Of a stretch of 64,000 nt of DNA, positions 54,559 through 63,290 are shown piece after piece (positions within the stretch are counted from its first letter, which is position 1; each line of letters opens with the position of its first letter). Position numbers and translations under genes: made by a program. The stretch covers positions 124,001 through 188,000 of the forward strand of contig NZ_JALPKO010000001.1 of the NCBI RefSeq assembly GCF_023195885.1, given 5' to 3'. The notes beneath the pieces were generated by a model, which saw only the letters and a list, made by a program, of their open reading frames with translations, had not been told where the DNA came from and did not search any database. The DNA is from Methylonatrum kenyense (GTDB taxonomy: Bacteria; Pseudomonadota; Gammaproteobacteria; Nitrococcales; Aquisalimonadaceae).

Positions 54559-54589
54559 GGTAAACGCTGATCCATGCATCAGCGTTTCC
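54559..54589. repeat. Short inverted-repeat element after ectC
   Basis: GGTAAACGCTGAT and ATCAGCGTTTCC face each other over only five to six bases: the most compact form of the GGAAACACTGAT family. It lies between the convergent ectC and helicase genes and would serve as a hairpin for both. Confidence 0.75.
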
Positions 54590-54602
54590 CCCTCCTTGCC
54601 GA

Positions 54603-56537
54603 CTATTCAGAACTCGGACGTGATGCCGGCCGCTGCAGGAACGAGGCCACGATTGCGGCATCACGGGTGCGCGCCATCGGCGGCAGGCTGTCAAGAAAGC
54701 GGCGGCCGTAGGAGCGACCCAGGAGTCGCGGATCGCCGATCATGAGGACGCCCCGATCAGTGTGATCCCGGATCAGGCGGCCGACTCCCTGACGCAAGGC
54801 AATCACCGCCTGTGGCAGCTGAAAGTCACGGAACGGATTGCCGTCGTTGCGTCGCAGGTGTGCGATGCGGGCCTCGTTGACCGGATCTGCCGGGGAGGCA
54901 AACGGCAGCCGGTCGATGCAGACCAGTGACAACGCCTCGCCCTTCACATCAACGCCTTCCCAGAAACTCGCGGTCCCCAGCAGCACCGCATTACCAAGGT
55001 CGCGAAACCGGTCCAGCAACTGCCGTTGCGAGGCCTGCCCCTGAACCAGCAGTGGATAATCGCAGCGCTCCCGCAACCAGTCGGCCGCTGCATGCAGGGC
55101 CCGGTAACTGGTGAACAGCAGGAACGCCCGACCGCCACTCGCCTTCACCAGCGGCCAGGCCTGCTCCAGGAACGCCCTGTTGTAGTCGGGTGCGTTCGGT
55201 TCCGGCAAGCCGCGAGGCACGTAGAGCACTGCGTTATTCGCGTAATCGAACGGACTCTCCAGCCGGACATGTCGGGTCTCCTCCGCTAGCCCCAGCCGAC
55301 GCCGGAAATGCTCGAACCCGCCGGCTACGGACAGGGTTGCCGAGGTGAAAACCCAGGCACCGGGATGGCGCTGCATCTGGGCCTGCAGCGGACGCCCCAC
55401 GTCCAACGGTGTCAGGCGCAGGATAAAGGACTGGCTATGGGTCTCGAACCAGGGCACCGCCTCGGTTTCCACCGGCGCCAGAAATGCCTGGAGCTCGGCC
55501 GAAAGCGCAGCACATCGCCTATTGCAGGCCTCCAGTCCCTTGCCCCGCTCCGCCATTCGCTCGAGCAAGACGTGCATCGCAGCCAGGCCGTCCACCAACT
55601 CCTGGACACCCTGGACAACCTGCGGACGATTCTCGACACTGGCCCAGGCGGCACGCGTGGGTCGCTCGCCCAGGCATAGGCGAAAATCCAGCACGGCCTT
55701 GCGCAAATCCGCGACGATCCCGGCCAGCTCGGGTTCATCCCCTGCCTCGCGCAGATCCTCGGCCGTGACATCACGCAGCAGATCCATGAACTGCCGGGCA
55801 CTCACCGACACGCCAAAGAACTGCGCCGCCACCTCGGGCAATTGATGGGCCTCATCCAGGATATAGGCATCGGCAGCCGGAAGGACTTCGCCGTGGCCGC
55901 CCTCCTTCAGCGCCATGTCCGCCATCAGCAGGTGGTGGTTGACCACCACCACATCGGCCTCCTGCGCGCGCTTTCGCGCCTCCATCAGGAAGCAGTCTCC
56001 ATAATCGGGGCAGTCCTGGCCCAGGCAGTTGTCGACAGTCGAGGTTGCCCGGCCCCAGATCGGCCGGTCTGCCGGTACCGCGGCCAGCTCCGAGACATCG
56101 CCACTGCGTGTCATGGCCGCCCATTGCCGGATCTGCTGCAGATCCCTGGCGGCCTCGCGGCGATCAAACCGTGGATCGAACTCGGCATGCTCCATACGGT
56201 AGCGGCAGAGGTAGTTGCCGCGCCCCTTGAGCAGGGCGACACGGACCGGCATGTCCAGGGCATCCCGGACCACCGGCAGATCCTTGTGGAAGAGCTGATC
56301 CTGCAGGGTGCGCGTACCGGTGGAGATGATCACACGACCGCGCGCGCGCAGTGCCGGCAACAAATAGGCAAAGGTCTTGCCGGTGCCGGTGCCGGCCTCG
56401 GCAATCAGATTCTCGCCATCGGCCAGCGCCTGTTCGACCGCCTCGGCCAGGGCCTGTTGCTCCTCCCGGGGCTGGAAGTCGGCAACCCTGTCGGCCAATG
56501 GACCGGCAAGACCGAGCAGGTCACGCACCGATGCCAT
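54603..56537 (-). CDS. DinG/YoaA-type ATP-dependent helicase
   Basis: 644 residues. Walker A AEAGTGTGKTFAYLLPA, the Fe-S cysteines spread over NYLCRYR, NCLGQDC and YGDCFLM, the DEAH box YILDEAHQLPEVA, and the C-terminal GTASFWEGVDVKG and GVGRLIRD. It is an XPD-like 5'-3' helicase; length fits YoaA rather than DinG. The upstream neighbour is the TPR lipoprotein gene on the same strand. Confidence 0.95.
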   Translation of the reverse strand: MASVRDLLGLAGPLADRVADFQPREEQQALAEAVEQALADGENLIAEAGTGTGKTFAYLLPALRARGRVIISTGTRTLQDQLFHKDLPVVRDALDMPVRVALLKGRGNYLCRYRMEHAEFDPRFDRREAARDLQQIRQWAAMTRSGDVSELAAVPADRPIWGRATSTVDNCLGQDCPDYGDCFLMEARKRAQEADVVVVNHHLLMADMALKEGGHGEVLPAADAYILDEAHQLPEVAAQFFGVSVSARQFMDLLRDVTAEDLREAGDEPELAGIVADLRKAVLDFRLCLGERPTRAAWASVENRPQVVQGVQELVDGLAAMHVLLERMAERGKGLEACNRRCAALSAELQAFLAPVETEAVPWFETHSQSFILRLTPLDVGRPLQAQMQRHPGAWVFTSATLSVAGGFEHFRRRLGLAEETRHVRLESPFDYANNAVLYVPRGLPEPNAPDYNRAFLEQAWPLVKASGGRAFLLFTSYRALHAAADWLRERCDYPLLVQGQASQRQLLDRFRDLGNAVLLGTASFWEGVDVKGEALSLVCIDRLPFASPADPVNEARIAHLRRNDGNPFRDFQLPQAVIALRQGVGRLIRDHTDRGVLMIGDPRLLGRSYGRRFLDSLPPMARTRDAAIVASFLQRPASRPSSE

Positions 56538-57068
56538 CTAGCTGCCGCCGAGACGGTCCGCGCGCTGCCGTGCCTCGCCGGCACCCGCGTCGTCACCGGC
56601 AAGTTCGCGGGCCACGGCAATCAACTGCCAGTTGCGCTGCATCAGGCTGCGCCGGCCGTCGGCATAACGGTTGGAACGCATGGCCATGGCTTCCGCCTGG
56701 GCGTAATCACCCTCGCGGTAGCGGACCACGGCCAGGTTGTGCCACAGCACTGGATTGTGCGGCTCGATGCGAAGTGCCCGCTCCAGCAGGGATGCGGCCC
56801 GATCATGCTCACCTTCGGCCGAGGCGGCATCCGCATCGGTTTGCAGTGCCACCACCGCCGCACTGCCACGCGCCGGCGGGTCCGGCTCGGGTTCGGGTTC
56901 GGGCTCCGGTTCCGGTTCGACTTCCGGGGGCGGTTCATCCGGATCCGGCGGCGGCTCCTCCGGCGGAGGTGGCGGCGGGGGCGGCGGTCGCCGTTCCGGC
57001 GGCTCCACGGCACAGGCGGCAAGCAGCAGGCCGATAATCGGAAGCAGTGCGAACAAACGCCAGCTCAT
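56538..57068 (-). CDS. TPR lipoprotein with poly-proline linker
   Basis: 176 residues. Signal peptide with lipobox LLAAC (Cys19), then nine consecutive prolines, a PE-repeat region and two TPR-like helices (AASLLERALRIEPHNPVLWHN ... YREGDYAQAEAMA). Its ATG overlaps the mrcB stop. Position beside PBP1B suggests an outer-membrane activator of peptidoglycan synthesis in the manner of LpoB, but the fold differs, so this is inference. Confidence 0.85.
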   Translation of the reverse strand: MSWRLFALLPIIGLLLAACAVEPPERRPPPPPPPPPEEPPPDPDEPPPEVEPEPEPEPEPEPDPPARGSAAVVALQTDADAASAEGEHDRAASLLERALRIEPHNPVLWHNLAVVRYREGDYAQAEAMAMRSNRYADGRRSLMQRNWQLIAVARELAGDDAGAGEARQRADRLGGS

Positions 57069-59398
57069 TGGAACAGCCCTCGGAACCAGTCGGCAACACC
57101 GCTACCGGCATCGCGCTCTTCCTCCCGGTAGTCGCAATCACGGCTCGGCTCGGGTCGGTGTGCACGACTGTAGGGCAGCGCCCGAACGCCGCTGCAGTGC
57201 TCAGCCGCAAGGCGACCCGTATCGCGCTCGATCCAGACCGTATCGACACCGTCCGGCGGGCGCAATTGCAACGGTGCCGGGTTGATCACGCTGAGCGCAT
57301 CCGCCCAGACCGGCAGTGCGCCGCTTGCGCCTGTGAGATCGGTCGCCGCATTGTCGTCACGTCCAAGCCAGACCACACCAAGCAGGTCACCACCGAAACC
57401 CGCGAACCAGCTGTCCCGCTGATTATTGGTGGTGCCGGTCTTGCCCGCCACCAGAAAGTCCTGCGGCAGAAAGCGATAGGCCCCCTGGCCGGTCCCCTGA
57501 CGCATCGCTGCGACCAGAGCCGTGGTGGTGAGATGCACCGGTACCGGTTCGAACATCCGGTCGGTGGACAAGGGATAGCGATTCAACGGCGTGCCGTCCT
57601 GCCGGGTCACCTCGCGCACCGACCGCAGCGGCGTATTGAAGCCGCCGGCGGCGATGGTCTGGTACATCTGTGCAACCTGCAGCGGTGACAGTTCCTGTGT
57701 GCCCAGCAGGGATGACGGATACAGCCGGCGATTGGCCGGGCCGCCCAGGCGTTCGACGGCACCCTGCACGGTACCGAGGCCGATATCCATGCCGAGGCGG
57801 ACGGTCGGCACATTGAGCGACCAGGCAAGACTGTCGATTAACGCCACCGAGCCGCGGAAGCGCCGGTCGAAATTCATCGGTTCCCAGTGGTTGCCCGTGC
57901 GTTCATCGTCGATCCGCAGGGGCGAGTCGTCGAGCAGGCTGCCGAGCCCGTACTGCTCCGGCGATTCCAGCGCCGCCAGGTAGACCACCGGCTTGACCAG
58001 CGAGCCGATCTGCCGGCGCAGGTCCACCGCCCGGTTGAAACCGGCAAAGCGGGGATTGCGGCCGCCCACCAATGCCAGCACCTCGCCCGACTCCGGTTCG
58101 ACCATCACCGCAGCCGCCTCCAGTTCCTGCGGACGGCCCTCGAGCTGGCGTTCCACGGCCTTCTCGGTCGCGGCCTGAACGCCTGGCGCCATGGTGGTGA
58201 AGATGCGCAGACCCTCGGTGCGCAGATCCTCCAGTTCGTAATCGCGGCGCAGATCACGCTGTACCAGGCTAAGAAAGCCCGGAAAACTGCGTCCGGCATC
58301 GGCGACGCGGGTGCGCACCGCCAGTGACTGTTCGATGGCCAAGGCCGCCACCGCGTCGCTGATCACGCCCTCTGCCGCCATCATCCGCAGCACCTGATCC
58401 CGTCGCGCCCGGGCCCGATCCGGGTTGCGCCGCGGGTCATACAGCGAGGGCCCCCGGATCATCGCCACCATCAGCGCATGCTGCGACAGATCCAGCGAGT
58501 CCAGCGGTTCGCCGAACAGGAACTGCGAGGCCAGACCCACCCCGTGAATCGCGCGGTCGCGATCCTGCGCCAGGTAGACCTCGTTCAGATAGGATTCGAG
58601 GATGTCGTCCTTGCTGTAACGTCGCTCCAGCAGCAAGGCCATCATCGCCTCGTTGACCTTGCGCACGAACGTCCGGTCGCTGGTCAGGTAGAAATTCTTG
58701 ACCAACTGCTGGGTCAGGGTGCTGCCACCCTGCACCACCCGGCCGGCGCGCAGATTGGCCCAGGCCGCGCGGGCGATTCCGGTGATCGAAATGCCCCAGT
58801 GCCGATAGAAATCCCGGTCCTCGACGGCCAGCAGGGCGTCGATCAGGGGCTGTGGCACATCCTCCAGCCGCACCAGCAACCGATCCTCCCGATGCCCCGG
58901 ATAGATGTTCCCAATGCGTGCCGGATCCAGCCGGGCAATGGCGACACTTTCGCCGGTCTCGGCGTCACGCAAATTGCTGACGCGGCCGTTGCTGACTGAA
59001 AAACGGAGGCGTCGGGCGGGTTCGGCGCCGTCCCAGTGCTGGAATGCCCGACTGCTGAGGACGAAATCGGCACCATCGCGCAACCAGGTGCCGGAACCTC
59101 CGGGCGAGGCGGTTTCGTTGTATTCCAGCGCCCGCAGCTCTTCGGTCAACTGGTCCAGGTTCAGGCGTCGGCCCTCGTACAGTTCCAGCGGGCGCGCGTA
59201 AACCGTGGCCGGTACCGACCAGCGCTTGCCCTCGAACTGGCTGCGCACGGTCTGGTCCAGCCAGGCTGCCCAGGCCGTGGTTGCCAACGCCAGCAAGACG
59301 ATCACCAGCAGGAACAGTTTCAGCCAGGGGAAACGGGAGCGACGCCGGCTTGTTCGGCGCTTCGCGGGTTTTTTTCGCTTGCTGGGAGGCTTGGCCAT
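57065..59398 (-). CDS. mrcB: Penicillin-binding protein 1B
   Basis: 777 residues. Basic cytoplasmic tail, one anchor (about 24-46), UB2H-type domain, glycosyltransferase domain with catalytic Glu193 (LLAVEDRDFYRH) and QGGSTLTQQLVKNFYL, and transpeptidase domain with IGSLVKPVVYL (SxxK), SLN in LAWSLNVPTVR and AGKTGTTN. Makes glycan strands and cross-links them. The stop overlaps the TPR lipoprotein start, so both are produced together. Confidence 0.97.
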   Translation of the reverse strand: MAKPPSKRKKPAKRRTSRRRSRFPWLKLFLLVIVLLALATTAWAAWLDQTVRSQFEGKRWSVPATVYARPLELYEGRRLNLDQLTEELRALEYNETASPGGSGTWLRDGADFVLSSRAFQHWDGAEPARRLRFSVSNGRVSNLRDAETGESVAIARLDPARIGNIYPGHREDRLLVRLEDVPQPLIDALLAVEDRDFYRHWGISITGIARAAWANLRAGRVVQGGSTLTQQLVKNFYLTSDRTFVRKVNEAMMALLLERRYSKDDILESYLNEVYLAQDRDRAIHGVGLASQFLFGEPLDSLDLSQHALMVAMIRGPSLYDPRRNPDRARARRDQVLRMMAAEGVISDAVAALAIEQSLAVRTRVADAGRSFPGFLSLVQRDLRRDYELEDLRTEGLRIFTTMAPGVQAATEKAVERQLEGRPQELEAAAVMVEPESGEVLALVGGRNPRFAGFNRAVDLRRQIGSLVKPVVYLAALESPEQYGLGSLLDDSPLRIDDERTGNHWEPMNFDRRFRGSVALIDSLAWSLNVPTVRLGMDIGLGTVQGAVERLGGPANRRLYPSSLLGTQELSPLQVAQMYQTIAAGGFNTPLRSVREVTRQDGTPLNRYPLSTDRMFEPVPVHLTTTALVAAMRQGTGQGAYRFLPQDFLVAGKTGTTNNQRDSWFAGFGGDLLGVVWLGRDDNAATDLTGASGALPVWADALSVINPAPLQLRPPDGVDTVWIERDTGRLAAEHCSGVRALPYSRAHRPEPSRDCDYREEERDAGSGVADWFRGLFQ

Positions 59399-59479
59399 TG
59401 TTTCTCGACAACCGCCCCGTCAGTCGTGATCGAGGCCAGAAATTCCAAAGGAAACGCGGCTCGGCACCCGCACCCCCTC

Positions 59480-59516
59480 AAGGAAACACTGATTTATTCC
59501 CTCGAGCGTTTTCTTA
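59480..59516. repeat. Inverted-repeat element at the dsbB stop
   Basis: Left end AAGGAAACACTGATTTATTC, then a degenerate right end GAGCGTTTTCTTA. The final TTA is the complement of the dsbB TAA stop, so the element end closes that gene. Confidence 0.7.
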
Positions 59517-60035
59517 AAGCCAGATGGAACGCTGCCGGGGCTTCAGATTGGCCCAGACACCGAACAAACCGACAATGATGAACCCCGCCAGAGTCCAGAT
59601 CGGCAGACTCAGGCCAAACACGCTATGTACAGCAGCACACTCGCCGGAACCCTGCAGCACCATCCGCAGCACGTCACTCAGCGGAAAGGTGCTCATCATG
59701 TACTCCAGCCCCGGACCACAGGCGGGCACATCCTCTGGTGGCAGGCTCTGCAGCCAGATATGCCGCCCGGCAATCGCCGCCCCGGTTCCCGCTGCCAGTA
59801 ACATCAGGCTGCCGTAGACAAAGCGCCCCCAGTCCTTGGGCCCGTGCAGCATGGCGACAATGAAAATAACCGCCATGCCGGCCACCGCCATGCGTTGCAG
59901 GATACAGAGCGGACACGGTTCCAGGCCCATGCCGTGCTCCATGTAATAGGCAGCACCCAGCATTAGAAAACAGGCGAGAAAACCAAACAGATTCGAGAGT
60001 CGCAGGGAGCGACGCTCCATCCAGCTCAGGGTCAT
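59514..60035 (-). CDS. dsbB: Disulfide bond formation protein B
   Basis: 173 residues from ATG 60035; this start places the active Cys pair at 41 and 44 (EPCPLCILQRM), as in E. coli. The second pair is Cys106 (PACGPGLEY) and Cys133 (GSGECAAV). Four membrane helices. It reoxidises DsbA and passes electrons to quinone. Longer in-frame readings lack family similarity. The 60036-60270 gap holds one lone repeat end and no gene. Confidence 0.95.
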   Translation of the reverse strand: MTLSWMERRSLRLSNLFGFLACFLMLGAAYYMEHGMGLEPCPLCILQRMAVAGMAVIFIVAMLHGPKDWGRFVYGSLMLLAAGTGAAIAGRHIWLQSLPPEDVPACGPGLEYMMSTFPLSDVLRMVLQGSGECAAVHSVFGLSLPIWTLAGFIIVGLFGVWANLKPRQRSIWL

Positions 60036-60270
60036 TAGGCCTTTCCTGCGGATCGCTTCCGCCATCGAAGCGCGAAGTGTAACAAAAACGGGCATCGGGA
60101 AACGCTGAGGCGATTCCGCGGGCGGGAACCCGACCACTGCCGCACGAACCCTCGATGACTGACGAGCGGAACGGACGCATCCGTCCCAGGTGGCAGAGTA
60201 AATCAGGATCCGGCCGCCGACACGCTGTCGCCAAACGCGGGCAGGCGGCGGCCCGGGTGAGGAGAAACGG

Positions 60271-60705
60271 TCAGTCAGCGCCGGAGAAGCGTCGCAGGGC
60301 TGCACGAATCGCCTGGACCGGCAGCGCCGCACACTGCTCGCGACCGGGAAAGCGCCGCACCGTCAGCAAGGGTCGCAGGGCATCGGGCAACTCGGGCGGG
60401 TCGGCCGTGCCGGCCAGGGCGGCCACATACTGGTCACAGAGACTGAGGGCCGCTGGAACGCCCCGGCCCTGTAGCGTCTCGGTCAGGAGTGATGCCGAGG
60501 CGGTCGCGACGGCGCAGGATTCGCCCTGAAAGCTGATTTCGCTGACTTCGCCGTCCCGCACCACCACGCCGATTTCGACGGTATCTCCGCAGAGTGGATT
60601 ATGCGCCACCGCCTGCGATGCGGCTGCGGGCAGGGGTCGGAAATTCCGCGGCTGTCGATTGTGATCCAGGATCACGGCCTGGTACAGCGAGGTACCGCCG
60701 CTCAT
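60271..60705 (-). CDS. sufU: SUF-system Fe-S scaffold, SufU/NifU-N-like
   Basis: 144 residues. Cys39 (HNPLCGD), Asp41, Cys64 (GESCAVATAS) and Cys125 (GREQCAALP) are the cluster or zinc ligands of the SufU/IscU fold. It overlaps sufS by four bases. In this order it receives sulfur from SufS and aids cluster assembly. It is somewhat divergent, with an Ala-rich middle. Confidence 0.93.
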   Translation of the reverse strand: MSGGTSLYQAVILDHNRQPRNFRPLPAAASQAVAHNPLCGDTVEIGVVVRDGEVSEISFQGESCAVATASASLLTETLQGRGVPAALSLCDQYVAALAGTADPPELPDALRPLLTVRRFPGREQCAALPVQAIRAALRRFSGAD

Positions 60706-61961
60706 CTGCCAAACAGGTCACACACCTTGTGCAGCGAAGCGACCAGCGCGTCGACTTCAGCCATGGTGTTGTAGGCCGCGAAGGATGCACGGGCCGTGGC
60801 CGGAACGCCGTATCGCTGCATCACCGGCTGCGCGCAATGGTGACCCGCGCGGATCGCGACCCCATCGGCATCGAGAATGGTACCGATATCATGAGGATGC
60901 GCGTCTTCCATGACAAAGGACAGGATGCCGGCCTTGGCCGCGGCGTTGCCGATAATCCGAAGGCCCGGCACCGTCTCCAACTCCGATTCCGCGTACCTCA
61001 GCAATGCCGACTCGTGGGCGAAGACAGCCGCCGGATCCAGCGCCCGGAAATAATCGATGGCGGCTCCCATGCCGATCACACCGGCGATGTTGGGTGTACC
61101 GGCCTCGAACCGTGCCGGCGGCTCGGCAAACTCGGTGCGCTCGAAGCTTACACTGCGGATCATGTCGCCGCCGCCCTGCCACGGCGGCATCGCCTGCAGC
61201 AGCTCGTATTTGCCAAACAGCACACCGACCCCGGTGGGGCCGTACAATTTGTGCGCCGAGAAGACGTAGAAGTCACAATCCAGCGCCTGCACGTCCACCG
61301 GCATATGCGGCGCAGCCTGGGCCCCGTCGAGCAGAATCGTCAGCCCGTGCTCGCGCGCCAGGCGGACGATCTCAAGCACCGGGTTGATCGTGCCCAGGGC
61401 ATTGGAGACATGCATGACGCTGATGAACCGGGTGCGCGCCGTGATCCGGCTTGCCACATCCTCCAGCGACAGCTCGCCGGCGTCGGAAAACGGCACGACA
61501 ACGAGCTTCGCGCCGGTGGCGTCGCAGAGCAACTGCCAGGGCACGATGTTGCTGTGGTGCTCCATGGCAGTGATCAGGATCTCGTCACCGGGTTTCAGCA
61601 TCGGCCGCACATGGCTCTGGGCAACCAGGTTGATCGATTCCGTGGTGCCGCGGGTGAACACGATCTCGCGTTCCGAGGGCGCGTTCAGCAGCTCTTTCAC
61701 CTTGCCGCGGACCGCCTCGAAGGCACTGGTGGACTCCTGCGAGAGGGCATGCACGCCACGATGGATGTTGGCGTAATAACGGCGGTAACAATCCGCCTCG
61801 GCCTCGATCACCACCTCCGGCCGCTGGGCACTGGCGCCATTGTCCAGATAGACCAGTGGCTTGCCGTGGACCTCACGGCGCAGAATCGGGAAGTCGCGCC
61901 GGATGCGTTCGACATCCAGCGCGGCAACCTGCCTGCCATTGACCGGATCAACAACACTCAT
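60702..61961 (-). CDS. sufS: Cysteine desulfurase SufS
   Basis: 419 residues, class V PLP enzyme: Lys in FSAHKLYGPTGVGVLFGK, and active Cys in RAGHHCAQPVMQRYG, the group II type. It takes sulfur from cysteine as a persulfide. It overlaps the sufD stop and the sufU start, so sufC-D-S-U is one operon. Confidence 0.97.
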   Translation of the reverse strand: MSVVDPVNGRQVAALDVERIRRDFPILRREVHGKPLVYLDNGASAQRPEVVIEAEADCYRRYYANIHRGVHALSQESTSAFEAVRGKVKELLNAPSEREIVFTRGTTESINLVAQSHVRPMLKPGDEILITAMEHHSNIVPWQLLCDATGAKLVVVPFSDAGELSLEDVASRITARTRFISVMHVSNALGTINPVLEIVRLAREHGLTILLDGAQAAPHMPVDVQALDCDFYVFSAHKLYGPTGVGVLFGKYELLQAMPPWQGGGDMIRSVSFERTEFAEPPARFEAGTPNIAGVIGMGAAIDYFRALDPAAVFAHESALLRYAESELETVPGLRIIGNAAAKAGILSFVMEDAHPHDIGTILDADGVAIRAGHHCAQPVMQRYGVPATARASFAAYNTMAEVDALVASLHKVCDLFGR

Positions 61962-63280
61962 TCAAGCGCCTCCAGCGACGCACCACCCGGCAACAGGGCC
62001 AGCAGGCGCTGACGCGCCTGTCCCGACAATGCCGGCTCGATCATGTCGTCCAGCACCTCGTTGGCAAAGGCGAAGGTCAGCAGGGCCTGCGCATCGTCAA
62101 GGCCGATGCCGCGGCTGCGCAGATAGAACATCGCGTCCTCGTCGAGTTCGCCAACCGTGGAGCCATGCGCGCATTTCACGTCGTCGGCATAGATTTCCAG
62201 CCGCGGATTGGAATGCGCCAGCGCCATCGGGTTGAGTAGCAGATTGCTGTTCTGCTGCTCGGAGTCGGTCTGCTGCGCATCCCGCGCCACGTGGATCGTG
62301 CCGTCGAAAACCGCCTCGCCACGACCACCAAGGATGCCCTTGAACAACTGCTGGCTCTGGCTATGATCGGTGACGTGCCGCACCACGGTGTGATAGTCGG
62401 CGTAGCGCTTGCCATCGACCATGTACAGACCGTTCATGCGCAAATCGGCACCCGGCTCCACCAGGTCCACCTGCACATCGGTGCGGGCAAACCGGCTTCC
62501 GGCCGAAACGGTATGCAGCGCAAAGCGGGCATCGCGCGGCACGCGTGCACTGATCGCCCCCAGGTGCCAGGCACCCGGGCCGTCATCCTGGAAATGCTGG
62601 AGGCTGACGCCGGAGTTGTCCCGCAACACCAGTTCGGTAACCGGCGCCACCAGGTGGGTATCGTCGACGTCGCCCAGATGTTGCTGCACCAGTCGCACCT
62701 CGGATCCCTGGCCGGCGCGCAGCAGGATGCGCGGATAGGCAGCATGGCCGGCCAGCTGGCTGCTGCTGGCGAATATCACCACCACCGGCGCGTCCATGAC
62801 CACGTTATCGGCAATATCGATCACCGCTCCGTCGGCAGAGAAGGCCGTGTTCAACGCTGCGAAGGCATGCCCATCGACATCCACCACCCGGGCGAACTGC
62901 TCCCGCACCAGATCAGTGTCCTCGCGCAGGGCGGCATCCAGCGATTGCACACGAACACCGGCTGGCGCCGCACTCAGGTCCGAATGCCGGCTGCTGAAAT
63001 GGCCATCGACAAACACCAGGCGCACGGCACCCGCCACATCCGCAAACCGGGAAACCACGGCCGGCGACAACTCACCGCCCGGGGCCGCCGGCGGAAAAAC
63101 CTGGCGGGTCAGCGGGTCAAGCTTGGCGTGCTTCCACGCCTCCATGCGGCGGGTCGGAAAGCCCAGCCGCTCGAAGGAATCGATCGCCTGCCGGCGCCGT
63201 TCGCCGAGCATACCGCCAGCTTGGGCCGCCGCCTCGAAGATCTCCATGTAGGCGCTTTTCAGTTCGGTTACCGCTTCCAT
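61958..63280 (-). CDS. sufD: Fe-S cluster assembly protein SufD
   Basis: 440 residues from ATG 63280 (MEAVTELKSAYMEIFEAA). The beta-helix core and the C-terminal VKCAHGSTVGELDEDAMFYL with LRSRGIGLDDAQALL are family marks. SufD partners SufB and SufC in the scaffold complex and is needed for iron entry. The stop overlaps the sufS start. Confidence 0.96.
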   Translation of the reverse strand: MEAVTELKSAYMEIFEAAAQAGGMLGERRRQAIDSFERLGFPTRRMEAWKHAKLDPLTRQVFPPAAPGGELSPAVVSRFADVAGAVRLVFVDGHFSSRHSDLSAAPAGVRVQSLDAALREDTDLVREQFARVVDVDGHAFAALNTAFSADGAVIDIADNVVMDAPVVVIFASSSQLAGHAAYPRILLRAGQGSEVRLVQQHLGDVDDTHLVAPVTELVLRDNSGVSLQHFQDDGPGAWHLGAISARVPRDARFALHTVSAGSRFARTDVQVDLVEPGADLRMNGLYMVDGKRYADYHTVVRHVTDHSQSQQLFKGILGGRGEAVFDGTIHVARDAQQTDSEQQNSNLLLNPMALAHSNPRLEIYADDVKCAHGSTVGELDEDAMFYLRSRGIGLDDAQALLTFAFANEVLDDMIEPALSGQARQRLLALLPGGASLEALE

Positions 63281-63290
63281 CGGACCTCCC

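Noticed and set aside
54046-54603. An ectD or ask_ect gene after ectC
   Set aside because: Only a short hairpin repeat and the convergent helicase gene follow ectC.
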